64,000 bases of DNA, from assembly GCA_027563935.2 (NCBI GenBank), contig CM050453.2:64092018-64156017 (forward strand). The letters are read 5' to 3'. Positions 9,597 through 21,222 of the stretch are shown piece by piece (position 1 is the stretch's first letter; each line of letters begins with the position of its first letter). The stretch comes from Costus lasius (Eukaryota > Streptophyta > Magnoliopsida > Zingiberales > Costaceae). The translations under genes were made by a program, and so were the position numbers. The notes below the pieces were generated by a model. It did not search any database, was not told where the DNA came from, and saw only the letters and a list, made by a program, of their open reading frames with translations.

Positions 9597-9664
9597 TCTC
9601 ACTAAAAGAGTTCTACTCTTTCGGGCTATTTTGCTGGATTTTTCAGCCAGATAAAATAGTGAGA
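9597..9664 (+). other. Closing stem with two inner hairpins upstream of gag
   Basis: Arms TCTCACTA (9597-9604) and TAGTGAGA (9657-9664) enclose a hairpin AAAGAG/CTCTTT (9605-9621) and a CTGG/CCAG hairpin (9634-9650), so a three-way junction is possible. Element C has the same closing arms at 31390-31397 and 31452-31459, around unrelated inner hairpins (AGTC/GACT, TCGAT/ATCGA). It ends about 95 bases before the gag start. Confidence 0.5.
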
Positions 9665-9757
9665 AAAAGAATCATTCTTAAGTCCTGATTGATTCTTAAC
9701 ATTGATACTGACCTTGTTGTTCTTGCATTGTTGTAGATACCTGCAGCAACGAACACC

Positions 9758-12700
9758 ATGAGCTTCAATGTGCGATCCCTACTGGAAAGAGAGAAGTTTG
9801 CTGGGCCGAACTTCTCAGACTGGTTTGGACACCTTAAGATCGTTCTTAAGGCAGAGAGGAAACTGTATGTCCTCGAGACGGCGATACGGCCTCAGCCCGC
9901 TCCGGACGCCGCAAGGGCGGTTCGGGAAGCCTATGAAAAGCACGTCAATGATAGCATTGATGTCGCTTGCCTGATGCTAGCGTCTATGACGCCACCGCTG
10001 CAGCGTCAGCATGAGGATATGTCGGCTATAGAGATTATAGCGAACCTCAAGATGCTGTATGCTGCACAGGCGAGGACAGAACGCTATAATCTGACAAAGC
10101 TGTTCTTTCAGAGCAAACTGGCTGAAGGGAGCCCAGTGGGAGCTCACGTGCTCAAGATGATTGGGCACAAGGAGGCTCTAGAGAAACTGGGGCATACCAT
10201 CAATCAGGAGCTTGCTGTAGACATTATTCTGCAGTCTCTCCCGCCCTCATTCGACGCGTTCATCATTAACTTTAATATGAACAAAATCGATTGTACTCCG
10301 GCAGAGTTGCTGAATATGCTCTTGACTACTGAGGAAACTCTGAAGGGAAAGCCTTCGACCTCTGTCTTAATGGTTCCTTCTAGGAACAAGAAGAAGGGGA
10401 AGAAGGGCAAGGCCCCTGTCAAGAATTACAGCAAGGCTCTGAAGCAGAAGGTTAAGCGGTCCAAGGAATACAGGTGTTTCCACTGTGGCCAGCTAGGTCA
10501 CTGGAAAAAGGACTGTAAAGCGCTCCAAGGAGATAAGAGGGGAAGCATCGCTTCTGGCTCAGGTATATTCGTGACGGAAGTCATGGTTTCATCTTCTTCT
10601 ATATCATGGGTGTTGGACACTGCATGTGGAGTTCACATTTGTTCAAATGTGCAGGAACTCAAGAGAAGAAGACAGGTGGGACAGCATGAGGTGGACCTAC
10701 GAGTAGGAAACGGGGCACGGGTTGCTGCTGTTGCTGTAGGAGACTATTTCATCTCATTACCATCTGGAATTGTATTAGAACTAGACAATTGTTACTTTGT
10801 TCCCAGTATTACTAAAAATATTATCTCCATTCCTGCTCTTGTCAGGAACGGGTTTTCCTTTGAATGCAATATTTCAAAGTGTGTTCTTTCTCTTGATAAT
10901 ATTGTTTATGCAACTGGTTCAATTAACAATGGGTTATTCATGTTGGACATGGAATGTTCTATACAAAATATTGATATTAAGAAAGCCAAGTATGCTGATG
11001 ACAGCACCTTGCTATGGCATAGTCGTTTAGGCCATATTAACGAGAAACGCATTAAGCGGTTGCATGATCATGGACTGCTGGGATCATTCTCCTACAAGGA
11101 GATTGATACATGCAAGGCTTGTTTAATGGGCAAAATGACGAAGTCACCTTTTCTTAACAAAGGTCAAAGGGCTTCAGGTTTACTTGACCTTATACACAGT
11201 GATGTGTGTGGGCCATTTAGTAAACATGCCAGAGGTGGCTATCAGTACTTCATTACCTTTACTGATGATTTCAGTAGATATGGGTATGTCTATCTTATGA
11301 GACATAAAAGTGAATCTTTTGACAAGTTCAAAGAGTTCAAAAATGAAGTACAGAATCAGCTAGGCCGAAATATCAAGGCACTTCGTTCTGATCGAGGTGG
11401 AGAATACCTAAGTCATGCGTTTACTGACTATCTGAAGGAGTGTGGGATTATCTCACAGCTCACTCCGCCAGGAACACCGCAATGGAATGGTGTGTCCGAG
11501 AGGAGAAATAGAACGTTACTTGATATGGTTCGTTCTATGATGAGTCAGGCTACTCTACCTTACTCCTTTTGGGGTTTTGCACTGGAGACAGCTGCAAAGG
11601 TACTAAACCGAGTGCCATCCAAGGCCGTTTCTAAGACTCCATATGAGTTATGGTATGGGAAACAGCCGAGCTTGACATTTATCAGGATCTGGGGTTGCGA
11701 GGCTTATGTCAAAAAGCTCGCCTCTGGGAAACTAGAGAGCAGATCTGAGAAATGCATCTTTGTCGGTTACCCTAAGGAAACTAAGGGTTATTATTTCTTC
11801 GATCCCAAAGAGAACAAGGTGTTTGTTGCTCGGACGGCAATTTTTCTTGAGAAGGAGTTTCTTCTGCAAGAGGCCAGTGGGAGAGAAATAAAGCTGGATG
11901 AGAATCCAGAAGAAGGACAAAGTAGTCAAGCACAGTTGGATGAGCCTGAGCCGGTGGAACAGGTTATTGAACAACCTGAGGCTCAGATATCACGGGAATC
12001 GCGAAGATCGGGAAGGATCCGTCGACAGCCTGAGCGCTATGACGGAGTCTACATCATTGATAATGATGAACCCCTCACTTATGCGGATGCGGTCAGTGGA
12101 CCGGAGTCAGCAAGATGGCTTGAAGCTATGCGAGCCGAGATGGACTCCATGTCAGATAACCAAGTCTGGGATTTGGTTGATCCGCCTCCGGGAGTTATCC
12201 CTATAGGCTGTAAATGGATCTTCAAGAAGAAGATTGACATGGATGGTAACGTGGTTACCTATAAAGGCAGGCTAGTTGCGAAAGGTTTCAAACAAATCTA
12301 CGGGATAGATTATGATGAAACTTTCTCACCTGTAGCTATGTTTAAGTCTATTCGGATTCTTTTCGCGATAGCTGCATATTATGATTATGAGATTTGGCAG
12401 ATGGATGTGAAGACCGCTTTCCTGAATGGAAATCTGGATGAGGATGTGTATATGACACAACCAGAAGGTTTCACTATTCCATCAGATCGTCATAAGATAT
12501 GCAAATTAAAGAAGTCTATTTATGGACTTAAACAAGCATCGAGAAGCTGGAATATTCGTTTTGATGAATCAATCAGTGAGTTTGGTTTCATCAAGAACGA
12601 GGATGACCCGTGTGTATATAAGAGGTTTAGTGGGAGCGTAATTACTTTCCTAGTCCTCTACGTCGATGATATCTTAATCATTGGAAACGACATTCCTGAA

Positions 12701-13642
12701 ATGCATGCGGTTAAGGCATGGTTAAGGAAGTGTTTTCAGATGAAAGATCTAGGAGAAGCTGCCTATGTACTAGGTGTGAAGATCTACAGGGATAGATCTA
12801 AGAGGCTTCTCGGGCTGTGCCAGAGTACTTACATCGATAAAGTCCTGGAGAGATTTCATTTAGAAAATTCTAAGAGAGGATATCTTCCAGTCAGACATGG
12901 TCTGAATCTTTCGAAGAGTCAGTGTCCACAAACACAGACTGAGAAAGATGAAATGGACAATACGCCTTATGCTTCGGCTATTGGGTCCATAATGTATGCG
13001 ATGTTGTGTACTCGCCCAGACGTCGCTTACGGGTTAAGCGTGACCAGTCGGTTCCAAAGTAATCCAGGTCAGGCACACTGGATTGCAGTCAAGAACATTT
13101 TAAAATATCTGCGGAGGACCAAAGATATGTTCTTGATATATGGTGGTCAGGAAGAACTCAGTATTGAGGGATATACTGACGCTTCGTTCCAGTCAGACCA
13201 GGATGATTTCCGATCGCAATCAGGCTATGTTTTTAGCTTGAATGGAGGAGCGGTGGTGTGGAAGAGTTTCAAACAGTCAACTGTTGCTGATTCCAGAACA
13301 GAAGCCGAGTATGTTGCAGCCTCGGAAGCATCCAAGGAGGCAGTGTGGATTCGTAAGTTCGTGAGATAACTTGGTGTTGTTCCTTCGTGTGCAGATCCTT
13401 TGGTTATCTTCTGTGATAACACTGGAGCAATCGCACAGGCAAAGGAACCACGGTCGCACCAGAAGTCCAAGCACATACAGAGACGGTTTCACTTGATCCG
13501 GGAGATCATAGATCGTGGCGAGATCAAAGTCTGCAAGGTTCATACAGATGACAATCTAGCAGACCCGCTTACTAAGCCTCTGGCGCAGCAGAAGCATGAG
13601 AAGCACTGTAATAATATGGGTTTGAGATTTCTCAACCATTAG
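9758..13642 (+). pseudogene. Element 1 copia gag-pol polyprotein, one nonsense codon
   Basis: Starts MSFNVRSLLEREKF and reads 1203 codons to a TAA at 13367-13369, then continues in the same frame to 13642 with the rest of RNase H. Element 2 has GGA GAA where this copy has AGA TAA. Domains in order: copia gag, CCHC knuckle (CFHCGQLGHWKKDC), protease with D-T-A-C-G, GAG-pre-integrase with HSRLGH and CKAC, DDE integrase, RT with YVDD and RNase H. The stop removes the last RNase H aspartate (CDNTGA). The protein is otherwise almost the same as in element 2. Copia lineage within the superfamily is not certain. Confidence 0.92.
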
Positions 13643-13653
13643 ATTAAGTGCAA

Positions 13654-13662
13654 GTGGGAGAT
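13654..13662 (+). other. Polypurine tract, element 1
   Basis: GTGGGAGAT directly before the 3' LTR start at 13663. Elements 2, 3 and C have the same purine-rich stretch in the same place, where plus-strand DNA synthesis would be primed. Confidence 0.8.
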
Positions 13663-13830
13663 TGTTGGGGTATGCCCTTAAGGCTAATGTTTGAGGCCTT
13701 GGGAATGTATTAGTATCATGTAATAAACTTTTATGTTTATAAAGGCATGGTTGTTATTTAGTTTGTTACATTGTCTGCTGCAATAATTGTACTTCTGAAT
13801 AATGTCTCAAAGCTGTTCAGCTGGGCTGAC
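13663..13830 (+). repeat. Element 1 3' LTR, first part
   Basis: 168 bases beginning TGTTGGGG, nearly identical to 6275-6441, then interrupted by element 2. The last five bases, CTGAC (13826-13830), are the left copy of element 2's target duplication. Confidence 0.92.
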
Positions 13831-15511
13831 TGAAGGCACCCCTAAACCTAAGGGGGGCGAAACCCTAATAGGAGGCGCAACAAAAATTCTAGCGGAATCT
13901 AGGGTTTCTAAAAGATCGCATAGCATGTAATATATTCAACTTTCAAAGTGAAACGATTCTCACCATTGCCATCACTTAGATGATGTCTTGGAAGGAAAGG
14001 CGCAAGCGAACCTTCTCCTTAGTTTCGCACACAAGGTGATCAATGCGCCTACTCCCTTGATGCTCCTTGTGCTAGCAAGGCTTCAAGGTTGTCTTGTCGA
14101 AATGGAAGGGAAAAGAGAGATCGCCTTGCTTAGTCGAATGGTCCCTCTTGTCGTCCACAATGCTCCACACGAGAATGCCTTTCGAACGAAAAACCAAAAG
14201 GGCGACAAAGGCGTGAAGAGGCAAGTGAGATGCAACGTGAGATCATGGCCACGTTTGAGGACATGCTATCTAAAAATAGCCAAGTCCAAACGTTCATGCG
14301 ACCATGTATTAACCCACTCGCAAATGCCTTATCAATTGAACCATGCGCTCAACCAATGAGCTGGTTCAAATCAATTTGGTTTAATAACCAAATAAACCAA
14401 GCAATCAGTCTAGACCATAATAAACCCTAAGGCTCTTGATCTGACCGTCGATCTCTTAATGCTTCTGATCTGACCGATCTAGCATCTATTCTCTCGATCG
14501 AAGCTTACCGATCTCAAGCCCTAATCAATCAAACATGATCAGACCAGATCTCACTCACAATCAGAGATTAAATCCCTTTATACTGAACCCGAACAATTCA
14601 GTCCATACGATCTGACTTAAGTAAGCCATATCATCAAATTGTGCGACCCTGAGGGTTTCCTTTAAATGTCGGTAACGATAACTCACATTATCACGATCAG
14701 TGAGGGGTATCTAGCAACACATCACTGTCTCCCGATATAAAGGAAAGAGTCTTCCAAGACTATACCCAAATTACAGCACAAGTGTGAATCAACTCACAAT
14801 GCATGCATATTTCCTTTGCCACTGGATGTTCTTATTGGACAAGCGTGTCAAGCTTGTAGCTCCAATATGATGAGCATGATTAGATCAGATGAACACTGTC
14901 ACCTGGGTATGGCCATACTCTTTTCTCAATCATCTCATCCAGGGGCCCCTTTAGAACATCACACTCCTTAAACAAGGAGACGGCAATCCTATGTCTATCA
15001 CTAGTGCCCTAACCTGATTCAAGTTCACCATCCAAGATAGTCTATAATCATTATGTTTCAAATGATATTGAACTACCTCAAAACAATGACAATCATCATT
15101 TAGAAAACACAAGTGATCTCAAGTCAGAGGAAATGTGCCACTTGTCTCATTCAAGGAATATTCACATTGTGACAAACAATTGAACATCCTAGTAGGGTCT
15201 GTCCAGTACATCCAATGTACCCATGAGTCTACATCTTATTCCATGCTCGAAGCATCCTATAAGATTAGAACACATATTAGTCTTAATCATATCAAGGCTG
15301 TCTCATGTTCACCAAGATATCTCGACTAAGGACTTAACTGCATGTCAGCCCAGCTGAGCAGCATTGAGACATTATTCAGAAGAACATATATTGCAGCAGA
15401 CAATGTAGCTAACTGAATAATAACCATGCCTTTATAAACATAAACGTTTATTACACGATACTGTTACAATCCCAAGGCCTCAAACATTAGGCTTAAGGGC
15501 ATACCCCAACA
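13831..15511 (-). repeat. Element 2 3' LTR (1681 bp)
   Basis: On the plus strand it runs from TGAAGGC to CCCCAACA. It pairs with 21238-22919; the differences seen include G/A, C/T and C/A changes near the outer end and a C-run length change. Its outer end (the LTR 3' part) is more diverged from the element 1 LTR than the inner part, so family A has subgroups. Confidence 0.95.
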
Positions 15512-15520
15512 ATCTCCCAC
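15512..15520 (-). other. Polypurine tract, element 2
   Basis: On the minus strand the bases before the 3' LTR read GTGGGAGAT, identical to elements 1 and 3. Plus-strand priming site by position. Confidence 0.8.
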
Positions 15521-15531
15521 TTGCACTTAAT

Positions 15532-18500
15532 CTAATGGTTGAGAAATCTCAAACCCATATTATTACAGTGCTTCTCATGCTTCTGCTGCGCCAGAGGCTT
15601 AGTAAGCGGGTCTGCCAGATTGTCATCTGTATGAACCTTGCAGATTTTGATCTCGCCACGATCTATGATCTCCCTGATCAAATGAAACCGTCTATGTATG
15701 TGCTTGGACTTCTGGTGCGACCGTGGTTCCTTTGCTTGTGCGATTGCTCCAGTGTTATCACAGAAGATAACCAAAGGATCTACACTCGAAGGAACAACAC
15801 CAAGTTCTCCCACGAACTTACGAATCCACACTGCCTCCTTGGATGCTTCCGAGGCTGCAACATACTCGGCTTCTGTTGTGGAATCAGCAACAGTTGACTG
15901 TTTGAAACTCTTCCACACCACTGCTCCTCCATTCAAGCTAAAAACATAGCCTGATTGCGATCGAAAATCATCCTGGTCAGACTGGAACGAAGCGTCAGTA
16001 TATCCTTCAATACTGAGTTCTTCCTGACCACCATATATCAAGAACATATCTTTGGTCCTCCGCAGATATTTTAAGATGTTCTTGACTGCAATCCAGTGCG
16101 CCACACCTGGATTACTTTGAAAACGACTGGTCACACTTAACCCGTAAGCGACGTCAGGGCGAGTACACAACATCGCATACATAATGGAACCAATAGCCGA
16201 AGCATAAGGCGTATTGTCCATTTCATCTTTCTCAGTCTGTGTTTGTGGACACTGACTCTTCGAAAGACTCATACCATGTCTGACTGGAAGATATCCTCGT
16301 TTAGAATTCTCTAAATGAAATCTTTCCAGGACTTTATCGATGTAAGTACTCTGGCACAGCCCGAGAAGCCTCTTAGATCTATCCCTGTAGATCTTCACAC
16401 CTAATACATAGGCTGCTTCTCCTAAATCTTTCATCTGGAAACATTTCCTTAACCATGCCTTCACAGCATGCATTTCAGGAATGTCATTTCCAATGATCAA
16501 GATATCATCGACGTAGAGGACTAGGAAAGTAATCACGCTCCCACTAAACCTCTTATATACACACGGGTCATCCTCGTTCTTGACGAAACCAAATTGAGTG
16601 ACTGATTCATCAAAACGAATATTCCAGCTTCTTGATGCTTGCTTGAGTCCATAAATGGACTTCTTTAACTTGCATATCTTATGACGATCTGATGGATTAG
16701 TGAAACCCTCAGGTTGTGTCATGTACACATCCTCATCCAGATTTCCATTAAGGAAAGCTGTTTTCACATCCATTTGCCAAATCTCATAATCATAATATGC
16801 AGCTATCGCAAAAAGAATCCGAATAGACTTAAACATAGCTACAGGTGAGAAAGTTTCATCATAATCTATCCCGTAGATTTGTTTGAAACCTTTCGCAACT
16901 AGCCTGCCTTTATAGGTAACCACGTTACCATCCATGTCAATCTTCTTCTTGAAGATCCATTTACAGCCTATAGGGATAACTCCCGGAGGCGGATCAACAA
17001 AATCCCAAACTTGGTTATCTGACATGGAGTCCATCTCGGCGCGCATAGCTTCAAGCCATCTCGCTGACTCCGGTCCACTGACCGCATCCGCATAAGTGAG
17101 GGGTTCATCATGATCAATGATGTAGATTCCGTCATAGCGCTCAGGCTGTCGACGAATCCTTCCCGATCTTCGCGGTTCCCGTGATATCTGAGCCTCAGGT
17201 TGTTCAATAACCTGATCTACTGGCTCAGGCTCATCCAATTTTGCTTGAGCACTTTGTCCTTCCTCTGGATTCTCATCCAGCTTTATTTCTCTTCCACTGG
17301 CCTCTTGCAGAAGAAACTCCTTCTCAAGAAATATGGCCGTCCGAGCAACAAAAACCTTGTTCTCTTTGGGATCGTAGAAATAATAACCCTTAGTTTCCTT
17401 AGGGTAACCGACAAAGATACATTTGTCAGATCTGCTCTCTAGTTTCCCAGAGGCGAGCTTTTTGACATAAGCCTCGCAGCCCCAGATCCTGATAAATGTC
17501 AAGCTCGGCTGTTTCCCATACCATAACTCATATGGAGTTTTTGAAACGGCCTTGGATGGCACTCGGTTTAGTACCTTTGCAGCTGTCTCCAGTGCAAATC
17601 CCCAAAAGGAGTATGGAAGAGTAGCCTGACTCATCATAGAACGAACCATATCGAGTAACGTTCTATTTCTCCTTTCGGACACACCATTCCATTGCGGTGT
17701 TCCTGGCGGAGTGAGCTGTGAGATAATCCCACACTCCTTCAGATAGTCAGTAAACGTATGACTCAAGTATTCACCACCTCGATCTGAGCGAAGTGCCTTG
17801 ATATTTCGGCCTAGCTGATTCTGTACTTCATTCTTGAACTCTTTGAACTTGTCAAAAGATTCACTTTTATGTCTCATCAGATAGACATAGCCATACCTAC
17901 TGAAATCATCAGTAAAGGTAATGAAGTACTGATAGCCACCTCTGGCATGTTTACTAAATGGCCCACACACATCACTGTGTATAAGGTCAAGTAAACCTGA
18001 AGCCCTTTGACCTTTGTGAGGAAAAGGTGACTTCGTCATTTTACCCATCAAACAAGCTGTGCATGTATCAATCTCCTTGTAGGAGAATGATCCCAGCAGT
18101 CCATGATCATGCAACCGCTTAATGCGTTTCTCGTTAATATGGCCTAAACGACTATGCCATAGCAAGGTGCTGTCATCAGCATACTTGGCTTTCTTAATAT
18201 CAATATTTTGTATAGAACGCTCCATGTCCAACATGAATAATCCATTGCTAATTGAACCAGTTGCATAAACAATATTATTATAAGATAAAACACACTTTGA
18301 AATATTGCATTCAAAGGAAAATCCTTTCCTGACAAGAGCAGGAATGGAGATAATATTTTTAGTAATACTGGGAACAAAATAACAATTGTCAAGTTCCAAT
18401 ACAATTCCAGATGGTAAAGAAATGAAATAGTCTCCTACAGCAACAGCAGCAACCCGTGCCCCATTTCCTACGCGTAGGTCCACCTCATGCTGTCCCACCT

Positions 18501-19413
18501 GTCTTCTTCTCTTGAGTTCCTGCACATTTGAACAAATGTGAACTCCACATGCAGTGTCCAACACCCATGATATAGAAGAAGAAAACATGACCTCAGTCAC
18601 GAATATACCTGAGCCAGAAGCGATGCTTCCCCTCTTATCTCCTTGGAGCGCTTTACAGTCCTTTTTCCAGTGACCCAGCTGGCCACAATGGAAACACCTG
18701 TATTCCTTAGACCGCTTCACCTTCTGCTTCAGAGCCTTGCTGTAGCTCTTGACAGGGGTCTTGCCCTTCTTCCCCTTCTTCTTGTTCCTTGAAGGAACCA
18801 TTAAGACAGAGGTCGAAGGCTTTCCCTTCAGAGTCTCCTCAGTAGTGAGGAGCATATTCAGCAGCTCTGCCGGAGTACAATCGATTTTGTTCATATTAAA
18901 GTTAATAATGAACGCGTCGAATGAAGGCGGGAGAGACTGCAGAATAATATCCACAGCAAGCTCCTGGTTGATGGTATGCCCCAGTTTCTCTAGAGCCTCC
19001 TTGTGCCCAATCATCTTGAGCACGTGAGCTCCCACTGGGCTCCCTTCAGCCAGTTTGCTCTGAAAGAAGAGCTTCGTCAAATTATAGCGTTCAGTCCTCG
19101 CCTGTGCAGCATACAGCATCTTGAGGTTTGCTATCATGTCTATAGCAGACATATCCTCATGCTGACGCTGCAGCGGTGGCGTCATAGATGCTAACATCAG
19201 GCAAGCGACATCAATGCTATCATTGACGTGCTTTTCATAGGCTTCCCGAACCGCCCTTGCGGCGTTCGGAGCGGGCTGAGGCGGTATCGCCGTCTCGAGG
19301 ACATACAGTTTCCTCTCTGCCTTAAGAACAATCTTAAGGTGTCCAAACCAGTCAGAGAAGTTCGGCCCAGCAAACTTCTCCCTTTCCAGTAGGGATCGCA
19401 CATTGAAGTTCAT
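15532..19413 (-). CDS. Copia gag-pol polyprotein, intact, 1293 aa
   Basis: One open frame carries every domain needed for copia retrotransposition. Gag fills about residues 1-235. The CCHC knuckle CFHCGQLGHWKKDC is at 240-253. The protease motif is D-T-A-C-G at 286-290, where the family norm is D-S/T-G. A GAG-pre-integrase zinc region with HSRLGH precedes the integrase triad D481, D544 and E580 (35 residues between the last two). RT follows with YVDD at 967-970. RNase H has D1140, E1181/E1183 and D1219, then the usual HTDDNLADPLTKPL tail. The product should self-cleave and assemble cytoplasmic particles. There is no frameshift between gag and pol. It opens MNFNV where elements 1 and 3 have MSFNV. 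Confidence 0.95.
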   Translation of the reverse strand: MNFNVRSLLEREKFAGPNFSDWFGHLKIVLKAERKLYVLETAIPPQPAPNAARAVREAYEKHVNDSIDVACLMLASMTPPLQRQHEDMSAIDMIANLKMLYAAQARTERYNLTKLFFQSKLAEGSPVGAHVLKMIGHKEALEKLGHTINQELAVDIILQSLPPSFDAFIINFNMNKIDCTPAELLNMLLTTEETLKGKPSTSVLMVPSRNKKKGKKGKTPVKSYSKALKQKVKRSKEYRCFHCGQLGHWKKDCKALQGDKRGSIASGSGIFVTEVMFSSSISWVLDTACGVHICSNVQELKRRRQVGQHEVDLRVGNGARVAAVAVGDYFISLPSGIVLELDNCYFVPSITKNIISIPALVRKGFSFECNISKCVLSYNNIVYATGSISNGLFMLDMERSIQNIDIKKAKYADDSTLLWHSRLGHINEKRIKRLHDHGLLGSFSYKEIDTCTACLMGKMTKSPFPHKGQRASGLLDLIHSDVCGPFSKHARGGYQYFITFTDDFSRYGYVYLMRHKSESFDKFKEFKNEVQNQLGRNIKALRSDRGGEYLSHTFTDYLKECGIISQLTPPGTPQWNGVSERRNRTLLDMVRSMMSQATLPYSFWGFALETAAKVLNRVPSKAVSKTPYELWYGKQPSLTFIRIWGCEAYVKKLASGKLESRSDKCIFVGYPKETKGYYFYDPKENKVFVARTAIFLEKEFLLQEASGREIKLDENPEEGQSAQAKLDEPEPVDQVIEQPEAQISREPRRSGRIRRQPERYDGIYIIDHDEPLTYADAVSGPESARWLEAMRAEMDSMSDNQVWDFVDPPPGVIPIGCKWIFKKKIDMDGNVVTYKGRLVAKGFKQIYGIDYDETFSPVAMFKSIRILFAIAAYYDYEIWQMDVKTAFLNGNLDEDVYMTQPEGFTNPSDRHKICKLKKSIYGLKQASRSWNIRFDESVTQFGFVKNEDDPCVYKRFSGSVITFLVLYVDDILIIGNDIPEMHAVKAWLRKCFQMKDLGEAAYVLGVKIYRDRSKRLLGLCQSTYIDKVLERFHLENSKRGYLPVRHGMSLSKSQCPQTQTEKDEMDNTPYASAIGSIMYAMLCTRPDVAYGLSVTSRFQSNPGVAHWIAVKNILKYLRRTKDMFLIYGGQEELSIEGYTDASFQSDQDDFRSQSGYVFSLNGGAVVWKSFKQSTVADSTTEAEYVAASEASKEAVWIRKFVGELGVVPSSVDPLVIFCDNTGAIAQAKEPRSHQKSKHIHRRFHLIREIIDRGEIKICKVHTDDNLADPLTKPLAQQKHEKHCNNMGLRFLNH

Positions 19414-21222
19414 GGTGTTCGTTGCTGCAGGTATCTACAACAATGCAAGAACAGCAAGGTCAGTATCAATGTTAAGAATCAATCAGGACTTAAGAAAGAT
19501 TCTTTTTCTCACTATTTTATCTGGCTGAAAAATCCAGCAAAACAGCCCGAAAGAGTAGACACTCTTTTAGTGAGATGGGATCCGGATTTCATACTTGGTC
19601 TCCGCGTCCCGCTCAGGCGAGATAAGATGCACAGAGAGTACAAGCACTAATCTCCGGTAGGCAGTCCCTGCCGATCGCCAACCCGTGCGATTCCCCTTCA
19701 TCTGGGCAATCCAGCAGACTGTGCCAACTGAGTTGGTACAACACAGTCTCTGATCCCACAGATGGCTGCCTCCATGTGCTACCATATGCGCCACATATGT
19801 AGCCTACATGGTCAAGCTGACCCGACCTACTCCCTGGACCACCATGTGCTATGCTGAGCAACGAGAAGGGATAAATCCCTACTCTGTAACACACAGGTGT
19901 AATCCCACACCGTCTGAAGATAGATGGACGTGCCCACTGAGTGGGTACAACACGGCTCCAACGATAATCAGAACAGTGAGGTTTCGCGTCAGAAGGCTTA
20001 CGAGCTTGATATTTTAGCGTTGGATTTTAACGGTCTTTTATCTTCTTCACTATCATACAATTCCTATGGTGATAGCAGAAGATAAACTAATCATGCAATT
20101 CTAATATTTTAAACAATAATAAAAGAAAGCATGAATCTTATGTGGTAAAAGCCCAAAGCCTAAGTAAGACCTTAACCTAACTCAAGTCTTCACTTGCTTT
20201 TCTTCATAGGGCTTTTGCTGCTCATCTGGCCCAAACCTGGGCCCAAGCGCCATCTGCAGCTTTGGTGCGCCCACCAGGAACATGCGCCAGGTCCTAGGGT
20301 CGAACCCTAGACCTCCCACCTGGTCCAGCCACTGCTGCAAGCGCCTCTGCCAAGTGTGCACTGTGCTCTTGTCTAATTAAATTACAAATTTAACTATCTA
20401 GACAAGATTGACACGCAGGTCAATTATACATTATAAATTAATTAAACTGTGATTCGCAGATCACAAAAATAAAAATTAATTTACAATTAATTCCCAGGCA
20501 CGCAGGCCCCAGCACAGCACTCATTAAACACGGGCAGCCCACATAAGATTAAATAGACAAACATATGCATCAACTAACATGTGATCCTTTCAAGAAAATT
20601 AAATTTCGAAAACCCCTTGGGATCAATTTTAATTTTCCTTATTTGCCCTACTACCTTACAATGGTCCATTACTAGGGATCCACTCATCAGACCTAGTCAG
20701 ATCCACTGCCCTTGCATGCACCAAGTCCTAACTGACTTGAGTCGACCAAAAGGCCAACCATGCATGTGCCAAGGGCTGAACGACCACACTGAGGTCTGGC
20801 AAGCGGGAGTGACCCCGGGCCTAACTCATGTGCGTTCATAGGTTGTCTCAATCAGACACCGCTACACGCCTGTCTGCAGTCGACCTACAGCCACCTCTGG
20901 CTTGCGCCAAGGTGCTATCTGGTCGACCCATCTAGGCTGTCAGATGGTCTGATCAGACTAATTGGATCTAGACTAGATTGAGATTTCAACCCTAATAACC
21001 CATCTAAGGATTTAAAGTAGGCGCCTTAGATCTAAGGTGAATCGCGCATATAATACAGGTTTTGAAAAACATACATATGCGCCAAGAACAAGCGCCAACA
21101 TAAAATGTAACATGAAACATTTCGCATGAAACATCTAAGATGCGCAAGTTATAGATCTAAGCATGTAATGAGTAACAAGGATCACAAAGAAAGCAAACAT
21201 ATTATCATGCATGAAAAACTTG
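19414..21222 (-). other. Element 2 untranslated leader
   Basis: 1.8 kb between the PBS and the polyprotein start, homologous along its length to the leaders of elements 1 and 3. It carries H1 (19929-19954), H2 (19716-19749), H3 (19599-19637), the CTGCG-loop hairpins (20448-20465, 20407-20424) and a tRNA B-box-like motif near 20290-20310, all on the minus strand. No long ORF. Confidence 0.8.
19599..19954 (-). other. Triple bulged stem-loops H1-H3 in element 2 leader
   Basis: On the minus strand H1 has outer arms CGTG/CACG, bulge TTGTA and inner arms CCCAC/GTGGG. H2 has AGACTGTG/CACAGTCT, bulge TTGTA and CCAAC/GTTGG. H3 has outer arms TCTCTGTG/CGCGGAGA; one G-U pair of element 1 is G-C here, so pairing is kept. 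All loops match element 1. Confidence 0.7.

Larger units (their letters stand above)
7955..9757 (+). other. Element 1 untranslated leader (1.8 kb)
   Basis: About 1.8 kb between PBS and gag start, present at the same length in elements 2 and 3. The short ATG frames in it overlap one another and look like by-products. It holds several complementary-arm structures: hairpins with CTGCG loops (8709-8767), a bulged hairpin at 8768-8806, three bulged stem-loops (9218-9573) and a closing stem (9597-9664). A tRNA B-box-like GGTTCGACTCT lies at 8868-8878 with a weak A-box-like TGGCTAGACC upstream, possibly a tRNA- or SINE-derived relic. Confidence 0.75.
6275..13830 (+). mobile_element. Copia family A element 1 (5' LTR to split 3' LTR)
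   Basis: A full-length plus-strand Ty1/copia element: 5' LTR 6275-7940, PBS 7943-7954, leader 7955-9757, polyprotein 9758-13642, PPT 13654-13662 and the beginning of the 3' LTR at 13663. Element 2 splits that 3' LTR at 13830; it resumes at 22925 and stops at 23833 without its distal third. The two LTR copies look nearly identical, so insertion was recent. The left flank is ATTTT (6270-6274), but no matching right flank exists, consistent with rearrangement at the 3' end. Confidence 0.9.

Noticed and set aside
9311..9605. Two overlapping leader frames (82 and 75 codons) conserved in elements 1, 2 and 3.
   Set aside because: They overlap in different frames and cover the H2 and H3 stem-loops; conservation is explained by recent common origin and structure. 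Family C has no counterpart.
13988..14359. A 123-codon frame repeated at 21395-21766.
   Set aside because: It lies inside the two LTRs of element 2, antisense to transcription; repetition comes from the LTR pair.
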